Positions 9,736-18,493 of a DNA stretch of 64,000 nt are shown here, in pieces; positions within the stretch are counted from its first letter, which is position 1; each line of letters opens with the position of its first letter. The notes beneath the pieces were generated by a model. That model saw only the letters and a program-made list of their open reading frames with translations. It was not told the origin of the DNA and did not search any database. The stretch spans positions 1 through 64,000 of the forward strand of contig JAPPUL010000076.1 of NCBI GenBank assembly GCA_026874595.1. The letters are read 5' to 3'. The position numbers and the translations under genes were made by a program. This DNA comes from Sipunculus nudus. Lineage: Eukaryota > Annelida > Sipuncula > Golfingiida > Sipunculidae.

Positions 9736-9780
9736 TCGTTTTGCTCCCTAAGATAACCTCTCTCTCATTAGCCTCATTTT

Positions 9781-9824
9781 AGTCTCACTTTAGTCTCACT
9801 TTAGTCTCACTTTAGTCTCACTCT
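9781..9824. repeat. 11-bp tandem repeat at the end of the nucleotidyltransferase gene
   Basis: Four copies of AGTCTCACTTT in a row. The last copy overlaps the TGA stop of the downstream-reading nucleotidyltransferase gene. On the minus strand each unit holds TGA and TAA triplets, so it gives a cluster of stop codons after the gene. Confidence 0.85.
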
Positions 9825-10582
9825 ACATCTCCTATATATTCATACGCTTTGTATAAATTTTCGTATAAACCTACGTCTAATACGTAATCTTTATCATGTC
9901 CATAGCCCTTTATTATTCCTCCTTCCTTCACTATGTCTAGGTATAACTCTATTATCGAATATTTTGTTAGGCCCCTGCTCTCCATATAACTAAATATCTC
10001 CTCACTAACCACTTGTATGCCACTAAACCTTTTCCTACAACGCCAATCCCCTAATACTTCCATATCCTCATAGCCCCTTTGCCAACCCATAAGCTCATCA
10101 TGATCATTAAATAATAAACCTCGCTCTATATCCTCTCCTCCAACCTGTACTGCAAGCGTTGCCACCCTCCCATCTTTCTTTACTCCTTCCTTATGTGCCT
10201 TTAAAAGATTACTTAAATCTATATTACTTACTATGTCTGCATTATATAATAATATATGTCCACTCCCTGCCCCTGCGTAACTTATTCTTTGTAAAATCTC
10301 TTTTGCCTTATATAATCCTCCCCCTGTATCCAAAAGCTTTTCTCCTTCGTCCGATATCAATAGCTCTATACCAAAATTACTCCTTTTTACAAAATCTATA
10401 ATCTGTTGGGCGCAATAATGCACATTTATAACAACATGTTTAATACCATCTCCTTTTAACTTCATTATGTCATACTCCAATAAGCGTAACCCTTCTCGCA
10501 GGTATATAAGCGCTTTTGGCTTATTCTTCGTTATCGGCCAAAGCCTCCTTCCATAACCTGCTGCGTATATCAGCGCTTGCAA
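9818..10582 (-). CDS. Sugar-1-phosphate nucleotidyltransferase (MurU/ManC-like)
   Basis: A 254-residue NTP-transferase. The N-terminus carries the signature AAGYGRRLWPITKNKPKAL (GxGxRLxPxTxxxPK), and a metal-binding region is seen in HILLYNADIVSN. It ends YVLDVGLYENLYKAYEYIG, the substrate-binding end typical of this short group. Such enzymes join a sugar-1-phosphate to UTP or GTP; the short monodomain form resembles MurU (MurNAc-1-phosphate uridylyltransferase) and relatives. A COG3178-type kinase (16047-17186) that usually accompanies this enzyme is encoded 5.5 kb upstream on the same strand, with the molybdopterin genes in between. The substrate is not fixed by the sequence. Confidence 0.8.
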   Translation of the reverse strand: MQALIYAAGYGRRLWPITKNKPKALIYLREGLRLLEYDIMKLKGDGIKHVVINVHYCAQQIIDFVKRSNFGIELLISDEGEKLLDTGGGLYKAKEILQRISYAGAGSGHILLYNADIVSNIDLSNLLKAHKEGVKKDGRVATLAVQVGGEDIERGLLFNDHDELMGWQRGYEDMEVLGDWRCRKRFSGIQVVSEEIFSYMESRGLTKYSIIELYLDIVKEGGIIKGYGHDKDYVLDVGLYENLYKAYEYIGDVE

Positions 10583-10687
10583 TTACCTATTTTATCTCCT
10601 TTTTTTCCATCCTTAGATTTACTTTAGCTACTTTAACTCTCTTTTATAGTATATTTTATAACACCTTTTTTTATGGAGATCGTTATT

Positions 10688-10933
10688 ATGCCTAGCTCAA
10701 ACTCCTCGCCGCCTCCTATATCTATTCCATCTGTTATTAAAAACAACCTACTTGCTTTTGTCCCTAAAAAAAATGGTCTAAGAAAGGCTTATGGCTTTAG
10801 CTTATTAGAAATCTCTCAAGCTAATATTAATTTGCATGCCGCTTCTAAGCTTCGTATCCCTTTCGATAAACGCAGAAAATCCTTCTATTTGTATAACATT
10901 CAGACTCTAAAAAACTTTATTAACAACTCTTAA
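10688..10933 (+). CDS. Small protein resembling ribosomal protein L13e
   Basis: An 81-residue protein. The ATG at 10688 is chosen because GGAG lies 9 bases upstream; an in-frame ATG at 10673 would add five residues. After a Ser/Pro-rich start comes a basic segment with the pattern of the L13e family: RKAYGFSLLEISQANI followed by ASKLRIPFDKRRKSF and a helix NIQTLKNFI. L13e is a eukaryotic/archaeal ribosomal protein, with scattered short bacterial proteins of the same fold. It is on the lagging strand between the nucleotidyltransferase and the moa cluster. A role in the ribosome or in nucleic acid binding is only inferred. Confidence 0.5.
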   Translation: MPSSNSSPPPISIPSVIKNNLLAFVPKKNGLRKAYGFSLLEISQANINLHAASKLRIPFDKRRKSFYLYNIQTLKNFINNS

Positions 10934-10976
10934 CTACTAACTTGCCACGCCTTGTCCCTCAAAACCCTCTACCACC

Positions 10977-11618
10977 TCATAGTCCGCGTAAGATATCGTA
11001 AGCTCTTTTGCTGTTTATGCTATAAAGCAATTTACAACCCTCTTCTCCTAACTCCTCTATATTGCATCTAGCCCCTCCTAACAACTCCTGCACACTGCCA
11101 ATTGACGCCTCCTTTGTGCCACTTAGATAGTCCCTCGAGTATATCCCGCAAAGACCTTCTACGTTGTTAGCGCATCTATATACATAAACATCATAATTAT
11201 CACCATATCTAATGCATCTTTTGTATAGCCTCTCTATTAACACCTTCGGTACGTTTACCATGTCGCAAGCTAATACATATAGCCATTCATATCCTCCCTC
11301 CTTTCTCCCCTCCTTTCTCCCCTCCTTTCTCCCCTCCTTTATATCTCCTTCCATGTCCTCTAACGATTTGTGCACCGACAGTATCCCTGCTTGCGGCCCT
11401 TTATAACTTTCTGCATCTAATAACAACTCTTCTTTACCAAAATATTTACTATACTCTCTCTCCTGTATGCCGTTTATCGATATGTATACACGATCGCATA
11501 CACTCAATAACTTCTCTTTTGCATGAGAAACACATACCTTTTCTCTAATCCTTAACAACCCCTTATCCTCCCCCATCCTACTACTACGTCCCCCACAAAG
11601 AACTACACCCACTACCAT
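10977..11618 (-). CDS. mobA: Molybdenum cofactor guanylyltransferase MobA
   Basis: A 213-residue protein with the GTP-binding signature LCGGRSSRMGEDKGLL (residues 7-22), then KEELLLDAESYKGPQAGILS, WLYVLACDMVNVPKVLI (metal/nucleotide-binding aspartate) and NNVEGLCGIYS. MobA attaches GMP to molybdopterin, making the bis-MGD precursor used by DMSO-reductase-family enzymes. An in-frame 12-bp repeat (11299-11342) inserts a GRKE repeat in a loop around residues 95-108, not present in typical MobA; it is probably tolerated. The start overlaps the end of moaE by 7 bases, consistent with coupling. It is the last gene of the molybdopterin run. Confidence 0.9.
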   Translation of the reverse strand: MVVGVVLCGGRSSRMGEDKGLLRIREKVCVSHAKEKLLSVCDRVYISINGIQEREYSKYFGKEELLLDAESYKGPQAGILSVHKSLEDMEGDIKEGRKEGRKEGRKEGGYEWLYVLACDMVNVPKVLIERLYKRCIRYGDNYDVYVYRCANNVEGLCGIYSRDYLSGTKEASIGSVQELLGGARCNIEELGEEGCKLLYSINSKRAYDILRGL

Positions 11619-12052
11619 CTGTGACTGCCATCCTTATATACTTCCTTCTTCCATATCGCTGCCTCCTTCTTTACCCTGTCTAGTATATATCTATTAGATT
11701 CATATGCCTCGCCTCTATGGCCTCCGCTCGTTATAATTACTATCGCGCTCTCTCCTACCTCTATCCTCCCTACTCGATGTATGCAATAACCGTAACTTAA
11801 ATCCCAACGCTTTATCGCTTCCTTTACTACCTCTTCTATCTTTAACTCTGCATGCTCTTTATTTGTATCGTAATATAAATAATCTACCTCCCGACCATCT
11901 CTAGCTATATCTCGTCTTACCTCTCCGCTAAACAATACCACTCCCCCTATCGCCCCCCCATGTGCACCATTTCTACTTAAAAGCTCATCCAGCATTAGTT
12001 TCTTATCCGTTATCCCTCCAAAACCTTTTACTCCATTTTCTACTACGTTCAT
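11612..12052 (-). CDS. moaE: Molybdopterin synthase catalytic subunit MoaE
   Basis: A 146-residue protein. Hallmarks: GGVVLFSGEVRRD (residues ~37-49), the YLYYDTNKEHAELKIEEVVKEA helix start, YCIHRVGRIEVGESAIVIITSGGHRGEAYESN and the C-terminal KKEAAIWKKEVYKDGSHRW, with the lysines that hold the MoaD thiocarboxylate tail. With MoaD it converts cyclic pyranopterin monophosphate to molybdopterin by adding two sulfurs. The stop overlaps the mobA start. A 123-base gap with an 11-bp repeat separates it from moaD. Confidence 0.92.
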   Translation of the reverse strand: MNVVENGVKGFGGITDKKLMLDELLSRNGAHGGAIGGVVLFSGEVRRDIARDGREVDYLYYDTNKEHAELKIEEVVKEAIKRWDLSYGYCIHRVGRIEVGESAIVIITSGGHRGEAYESNRYILDRVKKEAAIWKKEVYKDGSHRW

Positions 12053-12069
12053 CCTTTAACAATAGCCCT

Positions 12070-12112
12070 CCTTTTACCCCGTTTTTACCCCGTTTTTACT
12101 CCGTTTTTACTC
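12070..12112. repeat. 11-bp tandem repeat between moaD and moaE
   Basis: About four copies of a CCCCGTTTTTA-type unit, with CTCCGTTTTTA variants at the right-hand end. The array fills part of the gap between two genes whose products form one enzyme, so it may only reflect local repeat expansion. Confidence 0.75.
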
Positions 12113-12175
12113 CTCTATCTCATCTGTTTTCAATTGCCTCTCGCCTTTTTCCATCATTCTACAGCTCATTACACT

Positions 12176-12424
12176 TCAGCCGCCGCTTGAAGGCGGAAAT
12201 AATAATAACTCTTCACCCTCTTCTATAAGCTCTTCTATATCTTCTACCACCCGCTTACCGCGTATCACCCGCAGACTACTAACATGACCTAAGACCTTTG
12301 GCTCCCTCTTTATCAATATTTCTAAAACCTCTTTACAGCTTACTCTCACGCCTCCACTCCCTACCCTAAGCTCAAGACCTTCTCCAAAATAATCCCTAAG
12401 TACTCCATATACTTTTATTCGCAT
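12176..12424 (-). CDS. moaD: Molybdopterin synthase sulfur carrier MoaD
   Basis: An 82-residue ubiquitin-like protein: IKVYGVLRDYFGEG at the start, a central helix, then EEGEELLLFPPSSGG. The terminal Gly-Gly is the point of adenylation and thiocarboxylation; PPxxGG is the MoaD signature. It passes sulfur to the MoaE active site. The activating MoeB-type enzyme is not in this window. It lies directly after moaA (30-base gap). Confidence 0.93.
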   Translation of the reverse strand: MRIKVYGVLRDYFGEGLELRVGSGGVRVSCKEVLEILIKREPKVLGHVSSLRVIRGKRVVEDIEELIEEGEELLLFPPSSGG

Positions 12425-12454
12425 CCTTATTCCTCCTCTTGCTTTACTTCTCTT

Positions 12455-13489
12455 TTAACCGCCTATCTGTTGCATCCCAAGTGCACTGCCTTTAAATCTA
12501 TACTCTTGTTTGTCCTTTAATGCCTCTTCTAATATCTTGCGCAGTTTCTCCCTACTCCTTATACCTCGTATGTTGAAACTCCTTTCCTCACTAAGACAGC
12601 CATATATATTCCCTTTGTGATCAAGACGTAGCCTATTACAATCTTTGCAAAACGGACTCGTTGTGTTCGATATTATCCCAAATTTATACCCCTCTGCCTT
12701 CGTCTTCCAATATTTTGATGTCTTGCCTGCTTCCCGCCCTAATTCCTCAAGCTCATACTCCTTCTTTATCTGTCCCAATATTGATTCTTCTCCATAAAAA
12801 TATCTCTCATGATTATTATACAAATGGCCCATCTGCATCACCTCTAAAAACCGTACCACCACCCCTCGCTTACCAAAATATTTTAACAACTTCAATATCT
12901 CCCCTTCGTTTAAACCTCGCAGTATTGTCGCGTTTACTTTTACTTTAAAACCCAGCCTCATGCTCTTTTCTATCCCTTCCAATACATTGTCCTTATATTT
13001 GCCGCCCCCTGTTATTTTCTCAAACTCTTCCTCCCCAAGTGCATCGCAGGATACATTTAGTCCGTCAAGCCCTGAGCCCTTTAACTCCATTATCCGATCC
13101 GCTAGATTATAACCATTTGTCGTTAGCGTCAAAGCCTTTATTCCCAAACTCTTAACTCCTCTTATTAGCCTAGCTAGTCCCTTATACAATAGTGGCTCCC
13201 CGCCTGTTATTCGCACCTTCTCAAGAACTAGTTCCTCGTGTAATAGCTTAATTAGTTCTATGTATTCTTCCTCTTTTAGTCCAACACCTCCTAGCTCATC
13301 CCCCTCTGAGCAATATTTACACCCAAAGTTACATCTGTCTGTTACGCTAACTCGTAATACCTTGAACCTTCTTACCTCTACACTCCCACCAACCCCCATC
13401 GTAACTTCCCCTCTTAACACATCCTCTTTCCCATCCTCTTTCCCATCCTCTTTCCCATCCTCTTTATTTTTATTCTTTATTCTTTGCAC
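12455..13489 (-). CDS. moaA: GTP 3',8-cyclase MoaA
   Basis: A 344-residue radical SAM enzyme for the first step of molybdopterin synthesis (GTP to 3',8-cyclo-GTP). The N-terminal cluster is TDRCNFGCKYC (CxxxCxxC); KVRITGGEPLL is the GGEP motif. The C-terminal second [4Fe-4S] site reads SPFCKDCNRLRLDHKGNIYGC and the chain ends QQIGG, the double-glycine tail needed for activity. Residues ~9-23 are a KEDG repeat from a 12-bp DNA repeat (about 13421-13466). An ATG at 13399 with GAGGGGAAG upstream would give a more normal 314-residue protein, so the repeat may be leader rather than coding. Confidence 0.93.
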   Translation of the reverse strand: MQRIKNKNKEDGKEDGKEDGKEDVLRGEVTMGVGGSVEVRRFKVLRVSVTDRCNFGCKYCSEGDELGGVGLKEEEYIELIKLLHEELVLEKVRITGGEPLLYKGLARLIRGVKSLGIKALTLTTNGYNLADRIMELKGSGLDGLNVSCDALGEEEFEKITGGGKYKDNVLEGIEKSMRLGFKVKVNATILRGLNEGEILKLLKYFGKRGVVVRFLEVMQMGHLYNNHERYFYGEESILGQIKKEYELEELGREAGKTSKYWKTKAEGYKFGIISNTTSPFCKDCNRLRLDHKGNIYGCLSEERSFNIRGIRSREKLRKILEEALKDKQEYRFKGSALGMQQIGG

Positions 13490-13519
13490 TTTTATACCCC
13501 TATCTCCTTTTCTCTACAC

Positions 13520-14716
13520 TCAGTACCATCTATAATAATCCACCACACTGCCTGCTTCTAAACGATTTATAGCTCCTCGATGTACTCCTATCCCGTCTGA
13601 GCCCAAACCCGCCTTTATATCTCCACTCCCGTTATAACTTAATAAGCTTATCTGTCCACTTGCATAGTCTGCCTTACACGGAAAATAGTCATCTCTTTCT
13701 CCCTTTTTATTTCTCCCCTCTTTTAATACCATCTTCTCACTCCTCACCGGCTTTATTTTCATGAATGCCCTTATATACGGCTCTATAAACAATTTATACG
13801 TTACTTGGCATGATAGTGGGTTGCCAGGAAGTCCGTATACTACACCTTTTTCCGTTGCCCCAAACCATATCGGCTTGCCTGGTTTAACTGATACTTTATG
13901 AAATATCTTCCTCACCCCAAGACCCTCCAAAACATGCGGTACGTAATCTGCATCCCCCATCGATACCCCCCCTGATAGGATAACTATATCTTCATCCATG
14001 CATTGCTTTATTACATCCTTTAACTCCTCTTTGTCATCTCCTACCAAAACCCTCCTCTCTGACCTTATTCCTACGCTAAGTCGCAATAATGCCTCTAGAA
14101 CATAGGTATTTGAATCGCGTATTTGATAACTCTTTGGCTGCACTCCCAACGGCTGCACTTCGTCTCCTGTCGATATTAGTGAGACCCTAGGTTTGCCATA
14201 TATCTTTACTTCCCTATATCCTAGACTTGCTAGCACGTTTACTGCCGAATGATCTATATAACTGCCATTCCCTAGTACTACGCTCCCTTCCTCTATGTCT
14301 TCTCCCTTCTTCGAAATGTTTTGTCCCCTCTTTACCCCCTCTTCTAATACTTTTACCACCCCATCCTCTCCCTCCTCCGTTTGCTCATACGCTACCACCG
14401 CATCTGCTCCATCCGGCACCTCAGACCCCGTCATTATACTTACACACTCCCCATCCCCCAATTCCCCCTTATAGCCCGCTTCTCCCGCTAGAGTCTTTTG
14501 CAAGACCCTAAACTCTTTTACTCTTAACTTGTTTATTGATTCTGATTTTAAGGCGTATCCATCCATTGCTGATCTATTATATGGCGGATAGTCGCGGTCT
14601 GATCTTATCTGTTCGTACAAGGTGCAGCCTACCGATTCTAGCAGCTCCACCTTCTCTATCTTATTTCCTTTTACATTCTCTAACACTAAACGTTGTGCTT
14701 CTTCTACCCTTAGCAT
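13520..14716 (-). CDS. moeA: Molybdopterin molybdenumtransferase MoeA
   Basis: A 398-residue protein of normal MoeA length. Motifs: DRDYPPYNRSAMDGYAL near residue 40, IMTGSEVPDGADAVV, GQNISKKGEDIEEG, SLISTGDEVQPLG, DIVILSGGVSMGDADYV and VKPGKPIWFGATEKGVVYGLPGNPLSCQ. MoeA inserts molybdate into adenylated molybdopterin, the AMP form made by the MogA-type domain encoded upstream. It lies between the moaC-mogA fusion and moaA on the same strand, 30 bases before moaA. Confidence 0.95.
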   Translation of the reverse strand: MLRVEEAQRLVLENVKGNKIEKVELLESVGCTLYEQIRSDRDYPPYNRSAMDGYALKSESINKLRVKEFRVLQKTLAGEAGYKGELGDGECVSIMTGSEVPDGADAVVAYEQTEEGEDGVVKVLEEGVKRGQNISKKGEDIEEGSVVLGNGSYIDHSAVNVLASLGYREVKIYGKPRVSLISTGDEVQPLGVQPKSYQIRDSNTYVLEALLRLSVGIRSERRVLVGDDKEELKDVIKQCMDEDIVILSGGVSMGDADYVPHVLEGLGVRKIFHKVSVKPGKPIWFGATEKGVVYGLPGNPLSCQVTYKLFIEPYIRAFMKIKPVRSEKMVLKEGRNKKGERDDYFPCKADYASGQISLLSYNGSGDIKAGLGSDGIGVHRGAINRLEAGSVVDYYRWY

Positions 14717-14903
14717 ACTTACTCCTTTTCTATCGCGGAAGGCTTATCCATTTCTAGAGTAAACCCTATCGCCTTTATTACCATAGCTTTAGCTTCTAAA
14801 ACCTTAGGCCATAAAGATCAGAGCGTGTTTGCTCAAAGCTTTATTTCTTAATCTTTTTTATCTCTACTTGCTCATTTCCTCTTCTTTTTTATTCCCCTTT
14901 TCT

Positions 14904-14970
14904 CTTTCCTTGCCTTTCCTTGCCTTTCCTTGCCTTTCCTTGTCTTCTCTTGCCTTCTCTTGCCTTCTCT
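14904..14970. repeat. 10-bp tandem repeats between moeA and moaC-mogA
   Basis: The gap between moeA and the moaC fusion holds about four TTTCCTTGCC units (14904-14943) followed by about three TTCTCTTGCC units (14944-14970). On the transcribed strand these are purine-rich (GGCAAGGAAA). No ORF or hairpin was seen in the gap; it may hold a promoter for moeA. Confidence 0.8.
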
Positions 14971-15005
14971 TACATCTACAATACCTTCCTACAAGACCAT
15001 ATACC

Positions 15006-15932
15006 CTAATGTCCGCCACCACCTAACATCTTCTTTGCATGGAATATCCACGGTAGTATTGCCTCCATACCCTCTCTTGCCCCTGCTGAGCTCCCAGGTA
15101 ATGTTATTAATAACGTTTTCCCTATTGCTCCTGTTACTCCTCGTGAAAACATCGCTAAGGGCGTTCGCTCCCCCCCATACGCTCTTATCCTTTCGCTTAT
15201 CCCTTGCGCTTCCCTCTCTATTAACTCCTCTACCGCTTCCACTGTCTTATCTCTTGGCCCAAGCCCTGTCCCGCCTGTTGTAAATATATAGGATATCTCT
15301 CCTCCATCTATCCAGCTTCTTATTGTCGTCTGAATCTTTTCCTTCTCATCAGGAATTATAGTATAATATAATACTTTTGCCCTTTCTCTTTCTAGCATCT
15401 CCTTTATTATCTTTCCCGATTTATCTTCTCGTCGCCCTGATGCCGTTGAGTCCGAGCATACTAATACCCCTACCTTGATCCCTTCCTTACTGTACAAGCT
15501 CTTCCCCATCTCCCCTTTTCCCCCTCGCTTCTCCAATATCTTTATCCCCCCTATCTCAAGCTCTTCGTCTATTGGCTTCAATATATCATATATCGTTAGG
15601 CAACTAACTGTTAGCCCCGTCAACACCTCCATCTCTATCCCCGTCCTGTCTAGCGACTGGCCTCTACACTCAACCTCTACTACCCCTCGCTCCCCTTCCT
15701 CATAGAGATTAATATCTATTTCAAGATTATCTACTCGCACCGGATGACAATGTGGTATCAAGCCGCTTGTTGCCTTCGCCCCGAGCATCCCCGCACTCTT
15801 TGCATACGTATATATATCACCTTTCGGTATCTTATTCTCCCTTATTCGCTCAAGTGTCCCCTTACTACAATATACTTTCCCTACTCCATTCGCTTTTCTC
15901 AAACTCACACTCTTTTTTGTTATATCTACCAT
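15006..15932 (-). CDS. moaC: Fused MoaC (cyclic pyranopterin monophosphate synthase) and MogA/MoaB domain
   Basis: A 308-residue two-domain protein. Residues 1-155 are MoaC: MVDITKKSVSLRKA, SGLIPHCHPVRVDNLEID (the IPLCHP-like active-site loop), DRTGIEMEVLTGLTVSCLTIYD and an ending EKRGGKG. MoaC converts cyclo-GTP to cyclic pyranopterin monophosphate. Residues ~163-308 are a MogA/MoaB fold: VGVLVCSDSTASGRREDKSG, IFTTGGTGLGPRDKTVEA, RGVTGAIGKTLLITLPGS, ending WIFHAKKMLGG. That domain adenylates molybdopterin before MoeA. Fusing step 2 with the adenylation step is unusual but compatible with one pathway. It is the first gene of the cluster. Confidence 0.93.
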   Translation of the reverse strand: MVDITKKSVSLRKANGVGKVYCSKGTLERIRENKIPKGDIYTYAKSAGMLGAKATSGLIPHCHPVRVDNLEIDINLYEEGERGVVEVECRGQSLDRTGIEMEVLTGLTVSCLTIYDILKPIDEELEIGGIKILEKRGGKGEMGKSLYSKEGIKVGVLVCSDSTASGRREDKSGKIIKEMLERERAKVLYYTIIPDEKEKIQTTIRSWIDGGEISYIFTTGGTGLGPRDKTVEAVEELIEREAQGISERIRAYGGERTPLAMFSRGVTGAIGKTLLITLPGSSAGAREGMEAILPWIFHAKKMLGGGGH

Positions 15933-16046
15933 CTATTCTTTTGCCTTTGTCTCCTATTCTTCTCTTTCATACTCTTTTAATCTCTTTTTATATAAATTAT
16001 ACATTTATACCCTCTTTGTATACTCTATTTTATATTAAGTCCTACT

Positions 16047-17186
16047 TTAAGTTACATTCCCCCCCCTCTCATATCCAGCAAGCTCACATACTCCCTCAAG
16101 TACCTTCTTAAGCTCTTTTCTCCCATCCAATAACTCCATTATCTCCACCCTCCTAAGCACATACTTTAAGTCTTTTATCCCGTAGGGGATACTCTCTATA
16201 AATATTATCTTGCCTTCGTAAAGACCCCTATAACCATAAGCCCCAAACGCCTGCAAAAGCCTTAGTAACACGTATTTATAATAACTTCCTGCCTCTATCG
16301 TTTCGACATTTGTACTTTCTCTTGCAAACCATTCAGCATAATATCTAAACAGCCTCTCTCGCATAGCGTAATCTAATCCTACTTGAGAATCGTACAACAA
16401 TGACCCTATATCGTAATATTTTGACCCAAGCCGTCCACCCTGATAATCTATATAATATATTTCTTCCCCCTCTACGCTTTTATCCCCTACACCCTTATTC
16501 TTAACTAAGATATTTCTACTTTGAAAGTCTCGATACATAAAATATTCATCTCCTCCTACCTCCAAAAGCTCAGATGCATACTTTCTAAAATCTTCATCAA
16601 GTCGTTCCTCATTAAAGCATATATCATGGAACTTTACAAAATAATATTTAAAGTAATTTAAATCTCTTAGCATGCCAGGTTTGTCAAATCGCTTGCTCGG
16701 ATATGATACACTATAATCTATACCGTCGCCAACCTTAAGCTGTATCCGTAAAAGATCTCTTATCACCGCCTCATAAAGCCGTTCAACCACATCTAATCCA
16801 CCCTCTTTATACCCTCCTTCTTTTATGTTTAATACCTTGTTGTATAAACTTGTATCGCCTAAGTCCTCTATGAAGTAATATCTACGGCTCTCGTCTATAA
16901 ACAGTAGTTTAGGTACTCCTAATCCCTCCTTTAGAAAATGGAGCGTATAACTATAATATGCTTCGTTCTCTTTAATATCTTTATTATATACTCCTAATAT
17001 CCTACCTCCTCCCTCTCCTATGTGCCTTATATATATTCGGTTTGAACCCGATACCGCAAGCTCCTCCTGCTTTGTCAGCTTCTCTTTACTATATATTTCG
17101 TACAACTCTTTTAGCTTCCCCTTAACCTCTTCTTTAGACACCGTTTTCCTCCTTGCTCTTTTGTTCTGCTTTACCCTGGCACTCAT
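16047..17186 (-). CDS. Aminoglycoside-phosphotransferase-like kinase (COG3178/AmgK-like)
   Basis: A 379-residue kinase-fold protein. The N-lobe has SGSNRIYIRHIGEG (nucleotide loop) and YFIEDLGDTSLY (hinge). The catalytic loop is YFMYRDFQSRNILVKN near residue 218, and the metal-binding aspartate is in EIYYIDYQGGRLGSKYYDIG. The RDFQSRNI form is typical of COG3178 proteins, which occur with sugar-phosphate nucleotidyltransferases; AmgK phosphorylates MurNAc or GlcNAc at C1. The partner nucleotidyltransferase is at 9818-10582. Together they could make a nucleotide-activated amino sugar for the cell wall (inference). Another small-molecule kinase role is possible. It lies 17 bases downstream of the cyclic-nucleotide-binding gene. 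Confidence 0.75.
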   Translation of the reverse strand: MSARVKQNKRARRKTVSKEEVKGKLKELYEIYSKEKLTKQEELAVSGSNRIYIRHIGEGGGRILGVYNKDIKENEAYYSYTLHFLKEGLGVPKLLFIDESRRYYFIEDLGDTSLYNKVLNIKEGGYKEGGLDVVERLYEAVIRDLLRIQLKVGDGIDYSVSYPSKRFDKPGMLRDLNYFKYYFVKFHDICFNEERLDEDFRKYASELLEVGGDEYFMYRDFQSRNILVKNKGVGDKSVEGEEIYYIDYQGGRLGSKYYDIGSLLYDSQVGLDYAMRERLFRYYAEWFARESTNVETIEAGSYYKYVLLRLLQAFGAYGYRGLYEGKIIFIESIPYGIKDLKYVLRRVEIMELLDGRKELKKVLEGVCELAGYERGGNVT

Positions 17187-17202
17187 ACCTTCCTTACAAA
17201 TA

Positions 17203-18309
17203 TTAATTGTCTGTTTCTATTGCCCCTCCCCTAGTTTGCCCCTCCTCTAATTTCTTATCCAGGCTCTTTACAAGCTCATTTATCCAACTATATTCTTTGT
17301 TACTCTCAAGTACCTCCTTTAACTTATATTTGAAGTCCTTTAGCTCTTCGATTATCTTTTCTCTTGAGCCTCTTAACTCCTCTATCTCTTTATTTAATTC
17401 CTCTATCTCTTTACAATGTTCATTTATATAGCTTGCAAGTCGCTTTATTAAAAGCTTTAGAAAGTCTTGCCTGCCCTTTAGTATCTTTGGTATGTCTTGC
17501 TTCTTTATTACTACAATATTTGTATCTTCTATCGCTTGGATGCTTGCTGTGCGATTCGCTCCAAGCCAAAATATCATGTCTCCTAATATCGTTCCTGACT
17601 CGCTTATCTGTTTTAGCTCTTTTCCCTCTATTGAAAGTCTTAGCCGACCCTCTTTCAATATGTAAAATTCATCCCCTATATCTCCTTCTCTACATACGTA
17701 ATTCCCTCCTAAAATCCGCCTCCCATATTCATCTAATTTCTCACCTATATCTCCTTTGATATGCTCTTCCTCTTTATCTACTGTTTTTTTATATAGCGGA
17801 GTCCGCATCCCTAGCTCATATGCTAATGTCTCCCTTTGAGCTTCGTAACACGTTGATAGTAACGACATTGCTTTTTCATCTGTCTTTATCTTTCTTATTA
17901 AACGATTAGTTACCCATGCCAGCCCTTTACTAATCTCGTTAACTGTATCCTCTAGCTCCTCCTTATCCTCTATCTTCCTTATCCGTATCTTATCCATTTG
18001 TACTACCATCTCGGCTGCCGACTGACCTATCTTATAGCCTTTTGTAAAATCACGCAAATCCTTCTCAAGTTCATAATTAGGTATCTCAGACGCTTTCACC
18101 CCTTCTAATGTATATATACTCATGCAACGTCGCCCTCCTGCTCCATCACCTAGTATCTCTGCTATTCCAAATACTATGCCCTCACTAGATGATTTAGACT
18201 CTATTGTAAAACTCTCCCCTCCTTTTAACTCAACTACTACTTCTGCGTCTATATAATAGGCACTCTCCGCATCCTGCCCATACCTGTATACATAATTCTT
18301 TTCTGACAT
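17203..18309 (-). CDS. Cyclic nucleotide-binding domain protein
   Basis: A 368-residue protein. An N-terminal ~65 residues (YYIDAEVVVELKGGESFTIE, GIVFGIAEILG) resemble a degenerate second CNB-like fold. A complete CNB domain spans about 195-310: YVCREGDIGDEFYILKEG, SGTILGDMIFWLGANRTASI and the PBC-like TNIVVIKKQDI. A C-terminal coiled coil (EHCKEIEELNKEIEELRGS) follows. No DNA-binding helix-turn-helix was found, so it is a signalling protein rather than a CRP-type activator. The ligand is unknown. It probably shares a transcript with the kinase gene 16 bases downstream. Confidence 0.8.
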   Translation of the reverse strand: MSEKNYVYRYGQDAESAYYIDAEVVVELKGGESFTIESKSSSEGIVFGIAEILGDGAGGRRCMSIYTLEGVKASEIPNYELEKDLRDFTKGYKIGQSAAEMVVQMDKIRIRKIEDKEELEDTVNEISKGLAWVTNRLIRKIKTDEKAMSLLSTCYEAQRETLAYELGMRTPLYKKTVDKEEEHIKGDIGEKLDEYGRRILGGNYVCREGDIGDEFYILKEGRLRLSIEGKELKQISESGTILGDMIFWLGANRTASIQAIEDTNIVVIKKQDIPKILKGRQDFLKLLIKRLASYINEHCKEIEELNKEIEELRGSREKIIEELKDFKYKLKEVLESNKEYSWINELVKSLDKKLEEGQTRGGAIETDN

Positions 18310-18493
18310 TAGGCTCTTCTTGCTTCTCCCAATTCATACTCCTATTAACTACTACCCCTTATCATATCCGTACTACTCAAAATATAACCTTTTTATCCCT
18401 TTAAAACACAACTCGTATTACTCTACTCTTTTTCTTTTATCTGTTTATATTTATATTTTAGTCTTTACCCTTAACTTTATGTATGGCTCTTTT

